From contig JBCDKM010000017.1 in assembly GCA_038746605.1 (NCBI GenBank), positions 43,589 to 107,588 on the forward strand: 64,000 bases of DNA, read 5' to 3'. The translations under genes and the position numbers were made by a program. Within the stretch, counting starts at the first letter, position 1. Every line of letters starts with the position of its first letter. Of this stretch, positions 8,740 to 18,342 are shown piece by piece. The DNA comes from Rubricoccus sp038746605 (lineage in GTDB: Bacteria > Bacteroidota > Rhodothermia > Rhodothermales > Rubricoccaceae). The notes below the pieces were generated by a model. The model saw nothing but the letters and a program-made list of their open reading frames with translations, made no database searches and was not told the DNA's origin.

Positions 8740-9837
8740 TCAGGGAACCTCCACTTTGTCAAGGACGCGCTGGACGATCTGATCGGAGGTGATCTCCTCC
8801 GCCTCCGCTTCGTAGGTGACACCGACTCGGTGACGGAGCACGTCCAGCGCGACGGCCCGTACGTCATCCGGGGTGACGTATGGACGACCATCGAGGAACG
8901 CGGCAGCGCGGGCACCGAGGGCGAGCGCGATGGTCGCACGAGGGCTCGCGCCGTGGGCCACGAGCCCGTCGGTATCCCGGACACCGTACGCGCTCGGGGT
9001 GCGTGTCGCGAGGACGAGGTCCACGATGTATTCCTCCAGGCTCGGATCCATCCACAGCGAGTCCACTACGTCTCGCGCGGCGAGGACCTGCTGCGGCTGC
9101 ACGACCGCTCGCGTCTGCAGAGTCTCGGCTGTGCGTGCCATCCGGCGAAGGATCTGAAGCTCTTCTTCCTTTGACGGGTAGCCGACGACCGTTTTGAGCA
9201 TGAAGCGATCCACCTGCGCCTCCGGCAGCGGGTAGGTCCCCTCCTGCTCGATGGGGTTCTGCGTCGCGAGAACGAGAAACGGATGCGGCAACGGGTAGGT
9301 GCTCTCACCGATGGTGACCTGCCGCTCCTGCATCGCCTCCAAAAGGGCGCTCTGCACCTTCGCGGGCGCGCGGTTGACCTCGTCGGCGAGGACAAAGTTG
9401 GCGAACACCGGCCCCTTCTTGACGCGGAAGGAGCCGTCGCCCTGATGGTAGACCAGCGTGCCGACGAGGTCGGCGGGCAAGAGGTCCGGCGTGAACTGGA
9501 TGCGCTGGAAGTCCGCGTGGACGGCCTTCGCGAGCGTCGAGATGGTGAGGGTTTTCGCGAGGCCCGGCACGCCCTCCAGCAGGACGTGGCCGCCCGTGAG
9601 CAAGCCGATCAGGAGGCGCTCCACCATCCGCTCCTGCCCCACCACTACGCGGCCGACCTCCTCCATGAGCGGGCGGACCCAGGCACTCGACTGGCGGACG
9701 CGCTCGGTGAGAACATTGAGGTCGGGCATGCCCGCCTCGGGGGTCGAGTCAGCGGGGCCTTCGGAAGCGATAGGCGCGAAGGTGGGCGGCTGAACAGAGG
9801 GCGGGGCGCCCGGGCCGGGGGATCGGGGAGTCTCCAT
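8740..9837 (-). CDS. MoxR-family AAA+ ATPase
   Basis: A 365-residue MoxR ATPase. Walker A is EGVPGLAKT, Walker B is the VLADEVNRAPAK region, and the sensor motif ATQNPIEQEGTYPLPEAQ is diagnostic. MoxR proteins are chaperone-like AAA+ ATPases that usually work with von Willebrand factor A proteins, but none is adjacent here. The first 36 residues are Pro/Ala-rich, so translation may instead start at the Met encoded at 9729. It lies 19 bases after fmt on the same strand. Confidence 0.88.
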   Translation of the reverse strand: METPRSPGPGAPPSVQPPTFAPIASEGPADSTPEAGMPDLNVLTERVRQSSAWVRPLMEEVGRVVVGQERMVERLLIGLLTGGHVLLEGVPGLAKTLTISTLAKAVHADFQRIQFTPDLLPADLVGTLVYHQGDGSFRVKKGPVFANFVLADEVNRAPAKVQSALLEAMQERQVTIGESTYPLPHPFLVLATQNPIEQEGTYPLPEAQVDRFMLKTVVGYPSKEEELQILRRMARTAETLQTRAVVQPQQVLAARDVVDSLWMDPSLEEYIVDLVLATRTPSAYGVRDTDGLVAHGASPRATIALALGARAAAFLDGRPYVTPDDVRAVALDVLRHRVGVTYEAEAEEITSDQIVQRVLDKVEVP

Positions 9838-9856
9838 GTCGCGAAGGTAGACGCGG

Positions 9857-10807
9857 CTACACGTTCGACGGGCCGAGAATCGTGCCCAGCGCGAGGTCGG
9901 CGCCGTTGAGGAAATCGGCTGTGTTCATGCGGCGCTTGCCCTCGCGCTGGACCTGGAGCAGTTCCACCGCGCCCGAGGCACAGGCCACCACGAGGCGGTC
10001 CTCGGCCTCGGCCACCTCGCCGGGGGCCCCGAGGCGGGCGGAATCGTCGGTGAGGACGGAGCGGAAGACCTTCAAGGTTTCGCCGCTCCACGTCGTCCAT
10101 GCGCCAGGGTACGGCGAGAGTGCGCGGATGTGGTCGTGGACCTTCTTCGCGGGGCGGTTCCAGTCGATCTCGGCGTCCTCGCGGAAGATCTTGGGGGCTG
10201 GGCTCGCGAGGGCGTCATCCTGGGGAAGGGCCTCGGCTGTGCCCATCGCGATCCGTCGGACCGTCTCCACCACCGCCCCAGCACCGACCTCCGCCAGACG
10301 GTCGTGCACGTCGCCCGCCGCGTCGTCCGCGCCAACGGGGATGCGCTCGCGGAGGATCACATCGCCGGTATCCACCTTCGCCTTGAGAAAAAAGGTGGTG
10401 ACGCCGGTCTCGGTCACGCCGTCCATGAGCGCGCGGTTGATCGGCGCGGCGCCTCGGTAGGAGGGCAGGAGAGAGCCGTGGAGGTTGAACGCGCCGAGGC
10501 GGGCGGTCTCGTAGACGGCGCGCGGCAGGATGCGGAACGCGACGACGGCGAGGATGTCGGGGTCCAGATCGGCCAGGTCGCGCTGGAAGACTTCGTCCTT
10601 GAGGCTCTCAGGCTGGAGGATGGGAATCCCGTGGCTCGCCGCCGCTTTCTTGACAGCGCTCTCGCGGAGCGTCTGGCCGCGCCCGGCAGGCCTGTCTGGC
10701 ACCGTGACCACAGCGACAGGAGCGAGGCCAGCGGCAACGAGGGCGTCGAGGGAGGGCACGGCGAAGTCTGGCGTGCCCATGAAGACGATACGGGGAGAAT
10801 CAGCCAC
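9857..10807 (-). CDS. fmt: Methionyl-tRNA formyltransferase
   Basis: A 316-residue enzyme that formylates initiator Met-tRNA using 10-formyltetrahydrofolate. The N-terminal strand RIVFMGTPDFAVPSLDAL and the catalytic FNLHGSLLPSYRGAAPI with a downstream DTGDV are intact. I chose the GTG at 10807: starting at the Met of MGTPDF would delete the first beta strand, and the longer open frame upstream is the shadow of the neighbouring gene. A repeat-like half palindrome near 10025-10040 falls in the linker before the C-terminal domain (DSARLGAPGE). Confidence 0.9.
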   Translation of the reverse strand: MADSPRIVFMGTPDFAVPSLDALVAAGLAPVAVVTVPDRPAGRGQTLRESAVKKAAASHGIPILQPESLKDEVFQRDLADLDPDILAVVAFRILPRAVYETARLGAFNLHGSLLPSYRGAAPINRALMDGVTETGVTTFFLKAKVDTGDVILRERIPVGADDAAGDVHDRLAEVGAGAVVETVRRIAMGTAEALPQDDALASPAPKIFREDAEIDWNRPAKKVHDHIRALSPYPGAWTTWSGETLKVFRSVLTDDSARLGAPGEVAEAEDRLVVACASGAVELLQVQREGKRRMNTADFLNGADLALGTILGPSNV

Positions 10808-10839
10808 AGGAGAAGAGGAGCGGAGGGTTGGAAGATCGC

Positions 10840-10885
10840 CCGCCTCGGGGCGACCGTGGGGGGGACCGGCGGACTGCCGAGGCGG
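10840..10885. repeat. Palindromic repeat, 46-nt class
   Basis: Perfect 9-nt arms separated by 28 bases, upstream of fmt. The copy at 29616-29661 has the same total length but an unrelated centre. Confidence 0.6.
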
Positions 10886-10909
10886 ACGGACCCGCCGGAC
10901 ACCACAACG

Positions 10910-10934
10910 CCCCGCCTCGGGTCGCGAGGCGGGG
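10910..10934. repeat. Palindromic repeat acting as terminator candidate
   Basis: A 10-bp stem CCCCGCCTCG / CGAGGCGGGG around a GGTCG loop, about 35 bases past the stop of the GWxTD gene (10968). It is a variant of the repeat family and has no T-run. Confidence 0.7.
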
Positions 10935-10967
10935 CGGTGAACGGGGCGTAGCGGGCCGGTCTTCCCT

Positions 10968-12296
10968 CTACATCCGCGTCCGTTCGTCCCAGATGGGCAC
11001 CAGGAGTTGGTAATCCCCCACGCCCTCGTCCACGAAGATGAACTGACGGCCATGGCGGTAATAGAACCAGACCTGATACGGCTGGGTGCCGTAGCTGAAG
11101 GGGCGATCCTCCACATGGTCCGGCTCGCCAAAGCGAATGAAGACTTCGCCGCGATCCGTGTTCCAGCCAGAGTCCTGAATGCGGCCGTAGCGCTCGTTCG
11201 CGTAGGCCACCCGGTAGTAGTAGGCCTCCATCTGCTCGTTGCGATCCGTGCCTGGGGTCGGATCGCGGCGGCTCCAGAACTCACGGAAGAGGCGCACCTT
11301 GTCCTCGTAGGTCGCGGCGTCTCGGATGGCGTCGATCTCGCGGTCCTTTGCGACGTAGCGGAGCTGCGCGATGGCGCCGTCGAGGTCGGCGATCTGGGCA
11401 TTGAGCCCCATCCAGTGGACAGCGAACGGGCGCTCCGCCTGGGCCACGACCTCCCCCTCGGGGTCTGCTAGGCGGACGGTCAGGGTGTAGTCCCCCACCT
11501 GCAGGCCCTCGGTGGAGATCCGAAGAGCCGCAGGGGTGCGGCCTTCGGGCACTGAGAGATCCTCCGTCACGAGAACCGGCACACCCACATCTTCGCGCTG
11601 GCGCGGCGCGAGGCCGAGGAGTGCACTGAACGAGGGGCGGTCGCCGAGGCGGGAGCGGTCGGTGACGGCGTAGGTGACCTGGAGATCGGCGGACGCCTCG
11701 GCGAAGAGCTCGTAATAGACCGTGAAGGCCTCCTGCTCCGTGGAAATAGAGCCGCCGATGTTGGGCTCGAAGCGGTTGCTCTCTGGGTCGTACTCGTTCA
11801 GGAAGACTGGATCGCTCATCGCGATGGGGCCGGTCATGTCTCGGACGTGCGCACCGAGTTGATGCGCGAAGGTGCGGCCGCTGGCGCCGTCCTCCAGCGT
11901 GACCTCCAGCACGTAACGGCCCGGATCCACCTCGATGGCCTGCACGGAACGGTCGGTGCTCTCCTGGCTGAGGGTCTCGTCGTAGGTAGCGACGGTGACA
12001 TCGCGGTTCCAGGTGCGGCTGGCGACGAGCCCGGCGACGGTCCCATCCGGCGCGATGCGCTGCACCTCGGCAGTCACGACGTAGCTCGCCTCGAAACCGC
12101 CTGTGCGGGCGAGGAACCGGAGACTCTCATACGGCACGTCCGCGTAGACATCGAGGCGGGAGGTGCCGTCATCCTCACGCGAGACCACGACCTCAGTGGA
12201 GAAGGCGGGCTGGTACGCCGTCTGTGCCGCGGCGGGCACCACGAGGAGGAGCGCAAAAAGGGCCCCGAGGAGGAGCCGAGAGTAGCGAGCGCGCAT
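10968..12296 (-). CDS. GWxTD domain-containing secreted protein
   Basis: A 442-residue exported protein with a signal peptide (LLLGALFALLLVVPAAAQ). A central beta-rich region is followed by the C-terminal GWxTD domain, recognised by REFWSRRDPTPGT, then YYYRVAYANERYG and GWNTDRGEVFIRFGEPD. The family is common in Bacteroidota-like and related phyla; its function is not established. I used the Met at 12296 because it immediately precedes the signal peptide. It heads the minus-strand run leading to fmt and MoxR. Confidence 0.88.
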   Translation of the reverse strand: MRARYSRLLLGALFALLLVVPAAAQTAYQPAFSTEVVVSREDDGTSRLDVYADVPYESLRFLARTGGFEASYVVTAEVQRIAPDGTVAGLVASRTWNRDVTVATYDETLSQESTDRSVQAIEVDPGRYVLEVTLEDGASGRTFAHQLGAHVRDMTGPIAMSDPVFLNEYDPESNRFEPNIGGSISTEQEAFTVYYELFAEASADLQVTYAVTDRSRLGDRPSFSALLGLAPRQREDVGVPVLVTEDLSVPEGRTPAALRISTEGLQVGDYTLTVRLADPEGEVVAQAERPFAVHWMGLNAQIADLDGAIAQLRYVAKDREIDAIRDAATYEDKVRLFREFWSRRDPTPGTDRNEQMEAYYYRVAYANERYGRIQDSGWNTDRGEVFIRFGEPDHVEDRPFSYGTQPYQVWFYYRHGRQFIFVDEGVGDYQLLVPIWDERTRM

Positions 12297-12478
12297 AGGC
12301 TCGTCAGACACGGAATCGGAGAAGAGGAGCAGCGGGTCCGCCCGTAGGCAGACAGCGTGAAGATGCGACGCTGGAACTACGTGTAGGGTACCGGCCGGAC
12401 GAACCGTCTCGCGACGGGGACGGACGGCCCGAGAGGGCGCCGAACGGTACCGCTTCCATCTCGGGAGGCCGTGCGCGG

Positions 12479-13444
12479 TCAGCCATCGGCGCCCTCGAAA
12501 AGCGCGTGCACGAAGGCGGCGCGGTCGAAGACTTGCAGGTCCCGCATGCCTTCGCCCACGCCGATGTATTTAACCGGGATCTGGAACTCGTTGGAAATGC
12601 CAATCACGATGCCCCCCTTGGCGGTGCCATCGAGCTTCGTGAGCACCAGACCGGTGACATCGACCGCCTCGGTGAAGGCCTCGGCCTGGCGGAGAGCGTT
12701 CTGGCCGGTGGAGGCATCGAGGACGAGGAGCACTTCGTGAGGCGCGCCGGGCACCTGCTTGTCCATCACGCGCTTCACCTTCGAGAGCTCATTCATAAGC
12801 CCGATCTGGTTGTGGAGCCGCCCGGCCGTGTCGATCAGCGCTACGTCCGCACCGATGGTCTTAGCACGCGCGAGGGTATCGAAGGCGACGGCGGCAGGGT
12901 CTGCTCCCTGGTACTGCTTCACGATGGGCACGCCTGCGCGCTCACTCCAGATCTCAAGTTGCTCCGTGGCGGCAGCGCGGAAGGTATCGGCCGCGCCGAG
13001 GAGGACGCTCTTGCCCGCCTCCTTGTAGCGGTGCGCGATCTTTCCGATGGAGGTCGTCTTTCCGACGCCATTGACTCCGACGACCATCACGACGTGCGGC
13101 GTGGAGGGCAGCGGCGCCTCGAAACTGGCAGGCCGCTCTGGGGCGCTCTCTAGCAACAGGTTCGCGATGGTGTCTCGGATGAGCGCCTGAAGCTCCTTCG
13201 TGGTGACGTACTTGTCCTCCGCCACGCGCGCCTCGATACGACGGATGATGTCGACGGTCGTTTTGACACCGACGTCCGAGGTCACGAGCGCCTCTTCGAG
13301 GTCGTCTAGAACCTCGTCGTCCACGGTGTCTTTGCCCGCGACGGCGCGGCCGATCTTGCTGAAGAAGCCAGAGCGGGTCTTTTCGAGCCCGGCTTCGAGC
13401 TTGTCCTGGTCGTCTTTCTTGCGTCCGAGGCCGAAGAGCGCCAT
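12479..13444 (-). CDS. ftsY: Signal recognition particle receptor FtsY
   Basis: A 321-residue SRP-receptor GTPase that docks ribosome-nascent chain complexes at the membrane. The N domain starts at MALFGLGRKKDD. The G domain has GVNGVGKTT (G1), DTAGRLHNQ (G3) and TKLDGTAKGG (G4). The acidic A domain of Escherichia coli FtsY is essentially absent, which is common outside the gammaproteobacteria. The ATG at 13444 matches the family start; the longer frame is spurious. Confidence 0.94.
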   Translation of the reverse strand: MALFGLGRKKDDQDKLEAGLEKTRSGFFSKIGRAVAGKDTVDDEVLDDLEEALVTSDVGVKTTVDIIRRIEARVAEDKYVTTKELQALIRDTIANLLLESAPERPASFEAPLPSTPHVVMVVGVNGVGKTTSIGKIAHRYKEAGKSVLLGAADTFRAAATEQLEIWSERAGVPIVKQYQGADPAAVAFDTLARAKTIGADVALIDTAGRLHNQIGLMNELSKVKRVMDKQVPGAPHEVLLVLDASTGQNALRQAEAFTEAVDVTGLVLTKLDGTAKGGIVIGISNEFQIPVKYIGVGEGMRDLQVFDRAAFVHALFEGADG

Positions 13445-13652
13445 CGTGCTGTGGGGTAAGGGGCGTGCGGAACGAGGAGGCTGCGCGTCAGGATTCGCGC
13501 GACACGCGGAAGGTCTCACCCGAGAGCCACCCGTCGCGCGAAGAGCGACACAATCTGACGATCCAGGACGGCACGATCCAGGGCAAGGCAACGGAGTCAC
13601 TGATTCGAGATCCAGACCCATCCGTTCGGGGCCTTTCTCGCGTCAAGACTCG

Positions 13653-15956
13653 CTATCTCGCCACGATCAGCCGACGCGTCACGGTCGTCTCTCGGCCCGA
13701 GGCCAACCGCACCCTCGCACGGACGCTGTAGGCGCCTGGGGCCAGCTTGCCGAGACGGAGCGCGACCTCGTGCTCACCCGCTGCCTGTGGCCCCTCCGGT
13801 ACCGACGCCACGCGGCGCCCCAGCGCGTCCACGATGTCCACGGCCACCCAGCCCGCCTCGGGGAGTGCGAGCGCGAGGTGGGTGGACTCACGGGAGGGAT
13901 TTGGGAACAGCGACGCGACCTCCAGTCCGACCAGCGGGTCTCCCTCGCGAGACACGAGGACGGGTAGTGTGACCGCCGTCACGAACACATCGGAGGACCC
14001 GCCGAAGGTCTCATCGAACGCGCCGTCGGTCGTGGGGAAATCATCGGAGCGGGTAGCACCACCGACGAGGATCCGCCCGTCCGGCGAGACGCCGAGGCCG
14101 AACGACTCGTCCACACTGGCCCCGCTGAGAAACATCCCACCATCCAGGTAAAAGCCCACAGGCGCGACGCGGACCACGAAGGCATCGTCGAAGCCGGAGA
14201 ACTCTCCCATCGCGGCAGGGAAGTCCGCGGATCGAGTCGCGCCAGAGGCGAGGATCTGACCTGCCGGGTCGAAGGCGACACCGCGCACCTCGTCCACATC
14301 GGATCCGCCGAGGTACGTGGAGTAAAGAAGCGAGGAGAGGTCTTCCGAAAGCACGGAGACGAAGCCGTCTCCAGACCCGAGGTTGTAGCTCCTATCGTCT
14401 GCGTCGAGAGTCGTCGGGAAGTCACCGGAGACGGTCCCACCGCCCACGGCAACCCGCCCATCCGGGCCAGAGGCGACCGACCAGACCACCTCGGGATTGG
14501 AGCCACCGAGGAAGGTGGCGGCATCGAGTGACGTTCCATCGGACGAGAGAATCGCGACGTAGGCATCGCTGAAGCCGTTGGGTGGCGAGGGGTCGTAGGC
14601 GCCGTTGGTAACGGGGAAATCCAGCGAGCGCGTGATCCCCCCGATGACGAGGCGACCGTCTGCATCGAACGCGAGGGCGTCTGCGCGGTCCACATTGAAG
14701 CCACCCAGGAACGTGGAGAAGAAGACCGTCCCCTCGTTGAGGCTGAGCACGAAGGCATCGGTTCCCCCTCCGAAGGTGGGATCGTAGGCACGCTCCGTGA
14801 TCGGGAAATCGGCAGAGGAGGTCGTTCCAGCGACGTAGGCCCGACCGTTGTCGCCGAGGAGTGCCGCGAGAGGCTGGTCCTGGTTGGCCCCGCCGATCAG
14901 GTGTGAGTAGTCGAGCGCTGAGCCATCCGCCGAGAGACGCGCGACGAACACGGTGCTCTCCTCGCTGGCCTCCACGCCAGCCGTGCGCGGGAAGTCTGGC
15001 GAAAGGGTCTCCCCTACGACGACGACCTGCCCCACGGCATTCGTCCCCAAGCCGTAGCCGATGTCGATGTCTACCCCACCGATGACTGTCGCGTAGTCGA
15101 GCGCGGAACCATCCGCCGTGAAACGGGCCACGAAGGCGTCGGACTGGAAGTTGTAGGTCTCGTCGTACGCCCCGGGCGTGGTGGGAAACTCCACCGACGA
15201 CGTGAACCCGGCCACGACCGCGCGCCCCTCCGCGTCCACCTTGAGTTCGTCGGCGAAGTCGGAGCCCGTATCCCCCAGGAAGGTGGACCACAGCACCGGC
15301 TCATCGGACGTCTGCCGGGCGGGTTCGGAGCTTTCGACCCAGGGACGGCCCGGCACGAGACGGTCGCCGAGCACGCCCGCCTCGCGGAGACCATCGGGCC
15401 CCTCGAAGACCACCTCGGCTAACCGCTGGCGCCCCTCACGTCCGAGCACCTCCACACTTCCGCTCGCGCCCCCCACGACCTCGGCACCTTCAACGGTGAG
15501 CGCCCTCTCCCCTTCGACCGTCGCGCGGAGACCTCGCGCGGTCAGTGAGTAGCGCACGGCTCCGCCCGCCTCGTCAGCAATGCGGACCTCGCGGACCGCC
15601 CGGACCCCGGTCACAGGCTCCTCGCCGACGAAGTAGTGCCGCTGACCTGGAAGCACCCCCACCGTCTCGACGGCCGTGCCGAGGTGGGCGCCCTCAGCTC
15701 GCACGCGGACCACGTGTCCCCGGCGATGCACGGTCGCCGCAGAAGCCTCGGCTACCTCGCGAACGGACGGTGCCTCATACGTTCGGAGATCCGCCACGAA
15801 GCCGTCGTGCGTGATCCAGACGGCGTGCTCTGGCGTCTGCGCGAGGTACAGCACCTCCGGGTTCCACTGACCTCGGTTCTCGATGAAGCCCTGGGCGGCG
15901 GCAGGAAGGGCCACGATGAGGAGCGCGAGACAGAGGGCGCGATGGAGCAGCGACAT
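13653..15956 (-). CDS. Secreted SBBP-repeat protein with T9SS-like C-terminal sorting domain
   Basis: A 767-residue exported protein. The signal peptide (LCLALLIVALPAAAQ) is followed by a domain beginning FIENRGQWNPEVLYLAQ, typical of the DUF7948-like region found before SBBP repeats. At least six or seven repeats follow, carrying motifs such as STFLGG and DFPTT, which should fold as a beta-propeller. The last ~80 residues (FPNPSRESTHLAL to the terminal RRLIVAR) match a type A type IX secretion sorting domain. It is thus probably a surface-exposed or released protein; its ligand is unknown. Confidence 0.88.
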   Translation of the reverse strand: MSLLHRALCLALLIVALPAAAQGFIENRGQWNPEVLYLAQTPEHAVWITHDGFVADLRTYEAPSVREVAEASAATVHRRGHVVRVRAEGAHLGTAVETVGVLPGQRHYFVGEEPVTGVRAVREVRIADEAGGAVRYSLTARGLRATVEGERALTVEGAEVVGGASGSVEVLGREGRQRLAEVVFEGPDGLREAGVLGDRLVPGRPWVESSEPARQTSDEPVLWSTFLGDTGSDFADELKVDAEGRAVVAGFTSSVEFPTTPGAYDETYNFQSDAFVARFTADGSALDYATVIGGVDIDIGYGLGTNAVGQVVVVGETLSPDFPRTAGVEASEESTVFVARLSADGSALDYSHLIGGANQDQPLAALLGDNGRAYVAGTTSSADFPITERAYDPTFGGGTDAFVLSLNEGTVFFSTFLGGFNVDRADALAFDADGRLVIGGITRSLDFPVTNGAYDPSPPNGFSDAYVAILSSDGTSLDAATFLGGSNPEVVWSVASGPDGRVAVGGGTVSGDFPTTLDADDRSYNLGSGDGFVSVLSEDLSSLLYSTYLGGSDVDEVRGVAFDPAGQILASGATRSADFPAAMGEFSGFDDAFVVRVAPVGFYLDGGMFLSGASVDESFGLGVSPDGRILVGGATRSDDFPTTDGAFDETFGGSSDVFVTAVTLPVLVSREGDPLVGLEVASLFPNPSRESTHLALALPEAGWVAVDIVDALGRRVASVPEGPQAAGEHEVALRLGKLAPGAYSVRARVRLASGRETTVTRRLIVAR

Positions 15957-16188
15957 GGTGATGGGGAGATAGGAGGTCTCAATGAAACGCCAGTCCGCCC
16001 CGCGTGCCCGCCTCGGCCTGCTGGCGGGCGTGGCAGCGCCCCGACGGTCCCGAGGGGCGGCTGGATGGTGCCGGAGAAAATGGACTCTCCTGGAGTCCCG
16101 GCCCCATTCCCGCTCGTAGGACTGTTTGACGCCTCGCATCCCCCGGGAGCCCGTAGCCGATTCAGAAGGAGGTGCCGCCCCCATTCCC

Positions 16189-16731
16189 ATGCGCTTCGCT
16201 CCCGTCCTCCTCCTGCTGTTCACCTGCTGTGCTGCCTCTCCCGAATCCGAGGAGACGGACGCGCCGCCGTGGGGCTGGACCGAGATCTCGGCTGACCTCC
16301 CCGACTCGTTCTACCCGATAGAACGGGCAGTCATCGCTGACACCCGGAGCGCCCGGGAGCTGCACTTTGCCATCGAGATGGGTGACACGAGAGCGTACCG
16401 CATGGTGTTTGTGACGGTCTACGAACAGCCGTCTGCCCTCGCGAGGATGTACCGGCTCTTTCGATTCGGTGACGTCCCTGGCGCTGCCAATCCAGGCAAC
16501 AGCTACGTCTACTCGCGAACCGACCCCGCGTCTCTGCACCTGCCGGATGGTTTGCGGGATGCGACGGACGCATGGCGGATGGGCAACGCAGAACACGGGG
16601 AGGCCGGTGTCGTCGTGCAACGGTGCGAGGCCGCCCTCTGCACGGAGGTTCTGGTCAGTAGCCGCGCCGAGGACGGCGCCTCGGTGGCAGCCAACGCCGA
16701 CCTGTTGGCAACCCTCACGATCCGGCGCTGA
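16189..16731 (+). CDS. Lipoprotein, first of a paralogous pair
   Basis: A 180-residue predicted lipoprotein. A hydrophobic stretch ends at the lipobox Cys in LLLFTC. The mature part opens with PPWGWTEISADLP, echoed by HGWTEVTADLP in the next gene, which is also 180 residues. Both have two Cys near the C-terminus (RCEAALC here, ACEVGRC there), probably a disulfide. I used the ATG at 16189 because it starts the signal peptide. A purine-rich AGAAGGAGG lies upstream, somewhat distant. Function unknown. Confidence 0.7.
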   Translation: MRFAPVLLLLFTCCAASPESEETDAPPWGWTEISADLPDSFYPIERAVIADTRSARELHFAIEMGDTRAYRMVFVTVYEQPSALARMYRLFRFGDVPGAANPGNSYVYSRTDPASLHLPDGLRDATDAWRMGNAEHGEAGVVVQRCEAALCTEVLVSSRAEDGASVAANADLLATLTIRR

Positions 16732-16764
16732 GTCTCTGCACGTCCCGACGGCCCATCGCTCCCC

Positions 16765-16784
16765 CCACCTCGGCACCGAGGCGG
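16765..16784. repeat. Palindromic repeat, 20-nt class, one mismatch
   Basis: CCACCTCGG, CA, CCGAGGCGG, between the two paralogous lipoprotein genes. The 26 bases 16765-16790 are identical to 44526-44551 inside ugd. Confidence 0.75.
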
Positions 16785-16802
16785 ACCAACCCGAGCCTTC
16801 CC

Positions 16803-17345
16803 ATGCGTACCGCTCCGCTCCTCACGTTACTCCTCCTGACCGCTTGCGCCGAGATGCCCGTCGAGGTGCTGGAGGCGCCGCCGCACGGCTGGACCGAGGT
16901 CACAGCCGATCTCCCCGGCTTCTCCGGCCAGCGCACGTACCTCACCTACGGCGACGGGATCACGAGCGGCGACCGGGAGACTCACCTGTTCCTCGCCATC
17001 GGCGATCACCCGGACGATCTGCGCGAGGTCCTCGTCACGATCTTCGGGGAGCCCGGCCTCGTCCAGCGCTCGTGGCGGTGGACCGCAAACGAGCCGCTGT
17101 CTCTCAACAGGAGTGCGGCGACGATAGTGCAAGACATCGCGCCGGAAACGCTGGGGCTGTCTTCTCACGATGCCGAGACCGCCTACGCGTTTTTCGATGC
17201 GCAACGAGGCGTGCGAGGCACGGTCGTCCGGGCGTGCGAGGTAGGGCGGTGCTACGAGATCGTCGGCGGGGGCCCGGACGACGGATCGCCGGAGGCCGAG
17301 GCGAACTACACAGGCCTGGTCAATGCAGTGCAAGTCGGCGGCTAG
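16803..17345 (+). CDS. Lipoprotein, second of a paralogous pair
   Basis: A 180-residue lipoprotein with the lipobox Cys in LLLLTAC. It shares the opening W-T-E-V-x-A-D-L-P motif, the length and the C-terminal Cys pair with the preceding gene, 71 bases upstream, so the two look like an old tandem duplication. No catalytic motif is visible. A palindromic repeat lies between the two and another just after this gene. Confidence 0.7.
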   Translation: MRTAPLLTLLLLTACAEMPVEVLEAPPHGWTEVTADLPGFSGQRTYLTYGDGITSGDRETHLFLAIGDHPDDLREVLVTIFGEPGLVQRSWRWTANEPLSLNRSAATIVQDIAPETLGLSSHDAETAYAFFDAQRGVRGTVVRACEVGRCYEIVGGGPDDGSPEAEANYTGLVNAVQVGG

Positions 17346-17388
17346 ACCGGGTCGCGCTGGACGGTTGCGCCAGGTCTGCCGCCCCCCT

Positions 17389-17408
17389 CCGCCTCGGTGC
17401 CGAGGCGG
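17389..17408. repeat. Palindromic repeat, 20-nt class
   Basis: Perfect arms around a TG centre, between the convergent ends of the lipoprotein gene and the TlpA-type gene. Confidence 0.85.
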
Positions 17409-17436
17409 GCCAGGTCGTCAGTGGAAGACTTCCCCC

Positions 17437-18342
17437 TCACCTTGTGTGGTCTTGCGCCTCGCGCACCAGGGTCCAGGCATTCTGCACGAAGGCGCCCCTG
17501 CGGTACTGCGGATGGCCCACGTAATGCACGCTCCCATCCGGCCGGAGGATCATCGCGTTGGGCACGCCTCGAATCCCGAATCGGTCCATCGCCTCCCTCG
17601 TAGACAGGCTCGAAAGGAGCACCGGGACGGTATACTCGCCCTTCTCGTACCGGCGCAGGCCCTCTCGTCGATCCTCGGGTCCTGTAGTCAGATGCACGGT
17701 GTACACCTCTACGCTGTCCTCGTCGGCGAACGAGTCCCGGAACTCGGCGACCTGCGGGAACGAGGCATAGCAGGCCCCGCAGGTGGTATTCCAGAAGTCG
17801 AGGACGACGGTCTTTCCCCTCCACTCGTCCTCGTCCACCACACGCCCGTCGCGATGGCGGAAGCGCACGTCGGAGAGACTCGCCTCCGTGATCAGCGGGC
17901 GATCTCGCGAGAAGGCATACGTGATCCAGTCTGGCATCAGTTGGAACCCAAGCCCGACGCTCACCACACTGAAGGCGACGAGCCCCAGTGCCTGCTTGCT
18001 CCACGAAGGAGAGAGCCGACGGGCGATCCAGAATCCGGCGACTCCTCCGACCGGAGCCGCCAATGCGAGCGGATAGGCATGGATCAAGTCGTCCCGAATG
18101 GCAAGGAACCCCACAAAAAGAAGCCACGGTAGAACGATGAGCGCGACGCTCGTGAGCGCACGGCGACGCTCGCCTCGGGACACGAGAGCGGCCGAGGTGG
18201 CGTAGAGCGATAGCAAGGCGCCCACCTGAACGACCCATCCCAGGTATCCGAGCGAAACCGCGACTACCGTGACGAGCGGGCTCATAGCCGCCACCCACCA
18301 GTAGCTGAGTGGACGTTCGTCTATGGTTGTAGCGCCCGGCAT
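17437..18342 (-). CDS. Membrane-anchored TlpA-type thioredoxin protein
   Basis: A 301-residue protein. About four or five hydrophobic segments fill residues 12-145, followed by a TlpA/thioredoxin domain with the active site TTCGACYASFP and the cis-Pro region RGVPNAMI. The domain would face the periplasm and form, reduce or isomerise disulfides. Its ATG shares a base with the stop codon of the Cys-rich bacteriocin precursor and has its own strong Shine-Dalgarno (AGGAGGA, 18348-18354), so the two are co-translated. I infer that its job is handling the four predicted disulfides of that peptide. It could instead serve immunity. Confidence 0.85.
   Translation of the reverse strand: MPGATTIDERPLSYWWVAAMSPLVTVVAVSLGYLGWVVQVGALLSLYATSAALVSRGERRRALTSVALIVLPWLLFVGFLAIRDDLIHAYPLALAAPVGGVAGFWIARRLSPSWSKQALGLVAFSVVSVGLGFQLMPDWITYAFSRDRPLITEASLSDVRFRHRDGRVVDEDEWRGKTVVLDFWNTTCGACYASFPQVAEFRDSFADEDSVEVYTVHLTTGPEDRREGLRRYEKGEYTVPVLLSSLSTREAMDRFGIRGVPNAMILRPDGSVHYVGHPQYRRGAFVQNAWTLVREAQDHTR

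Noticed and set aside
10020..10040. Half copies of the palindrome in fmt, rfbC, ispE, the permease and the acyltransferase
   Set aside because: Only one arm is clear in each, and the encoded residues fit the protein families, so these may be chance matches in GC-rich codons.
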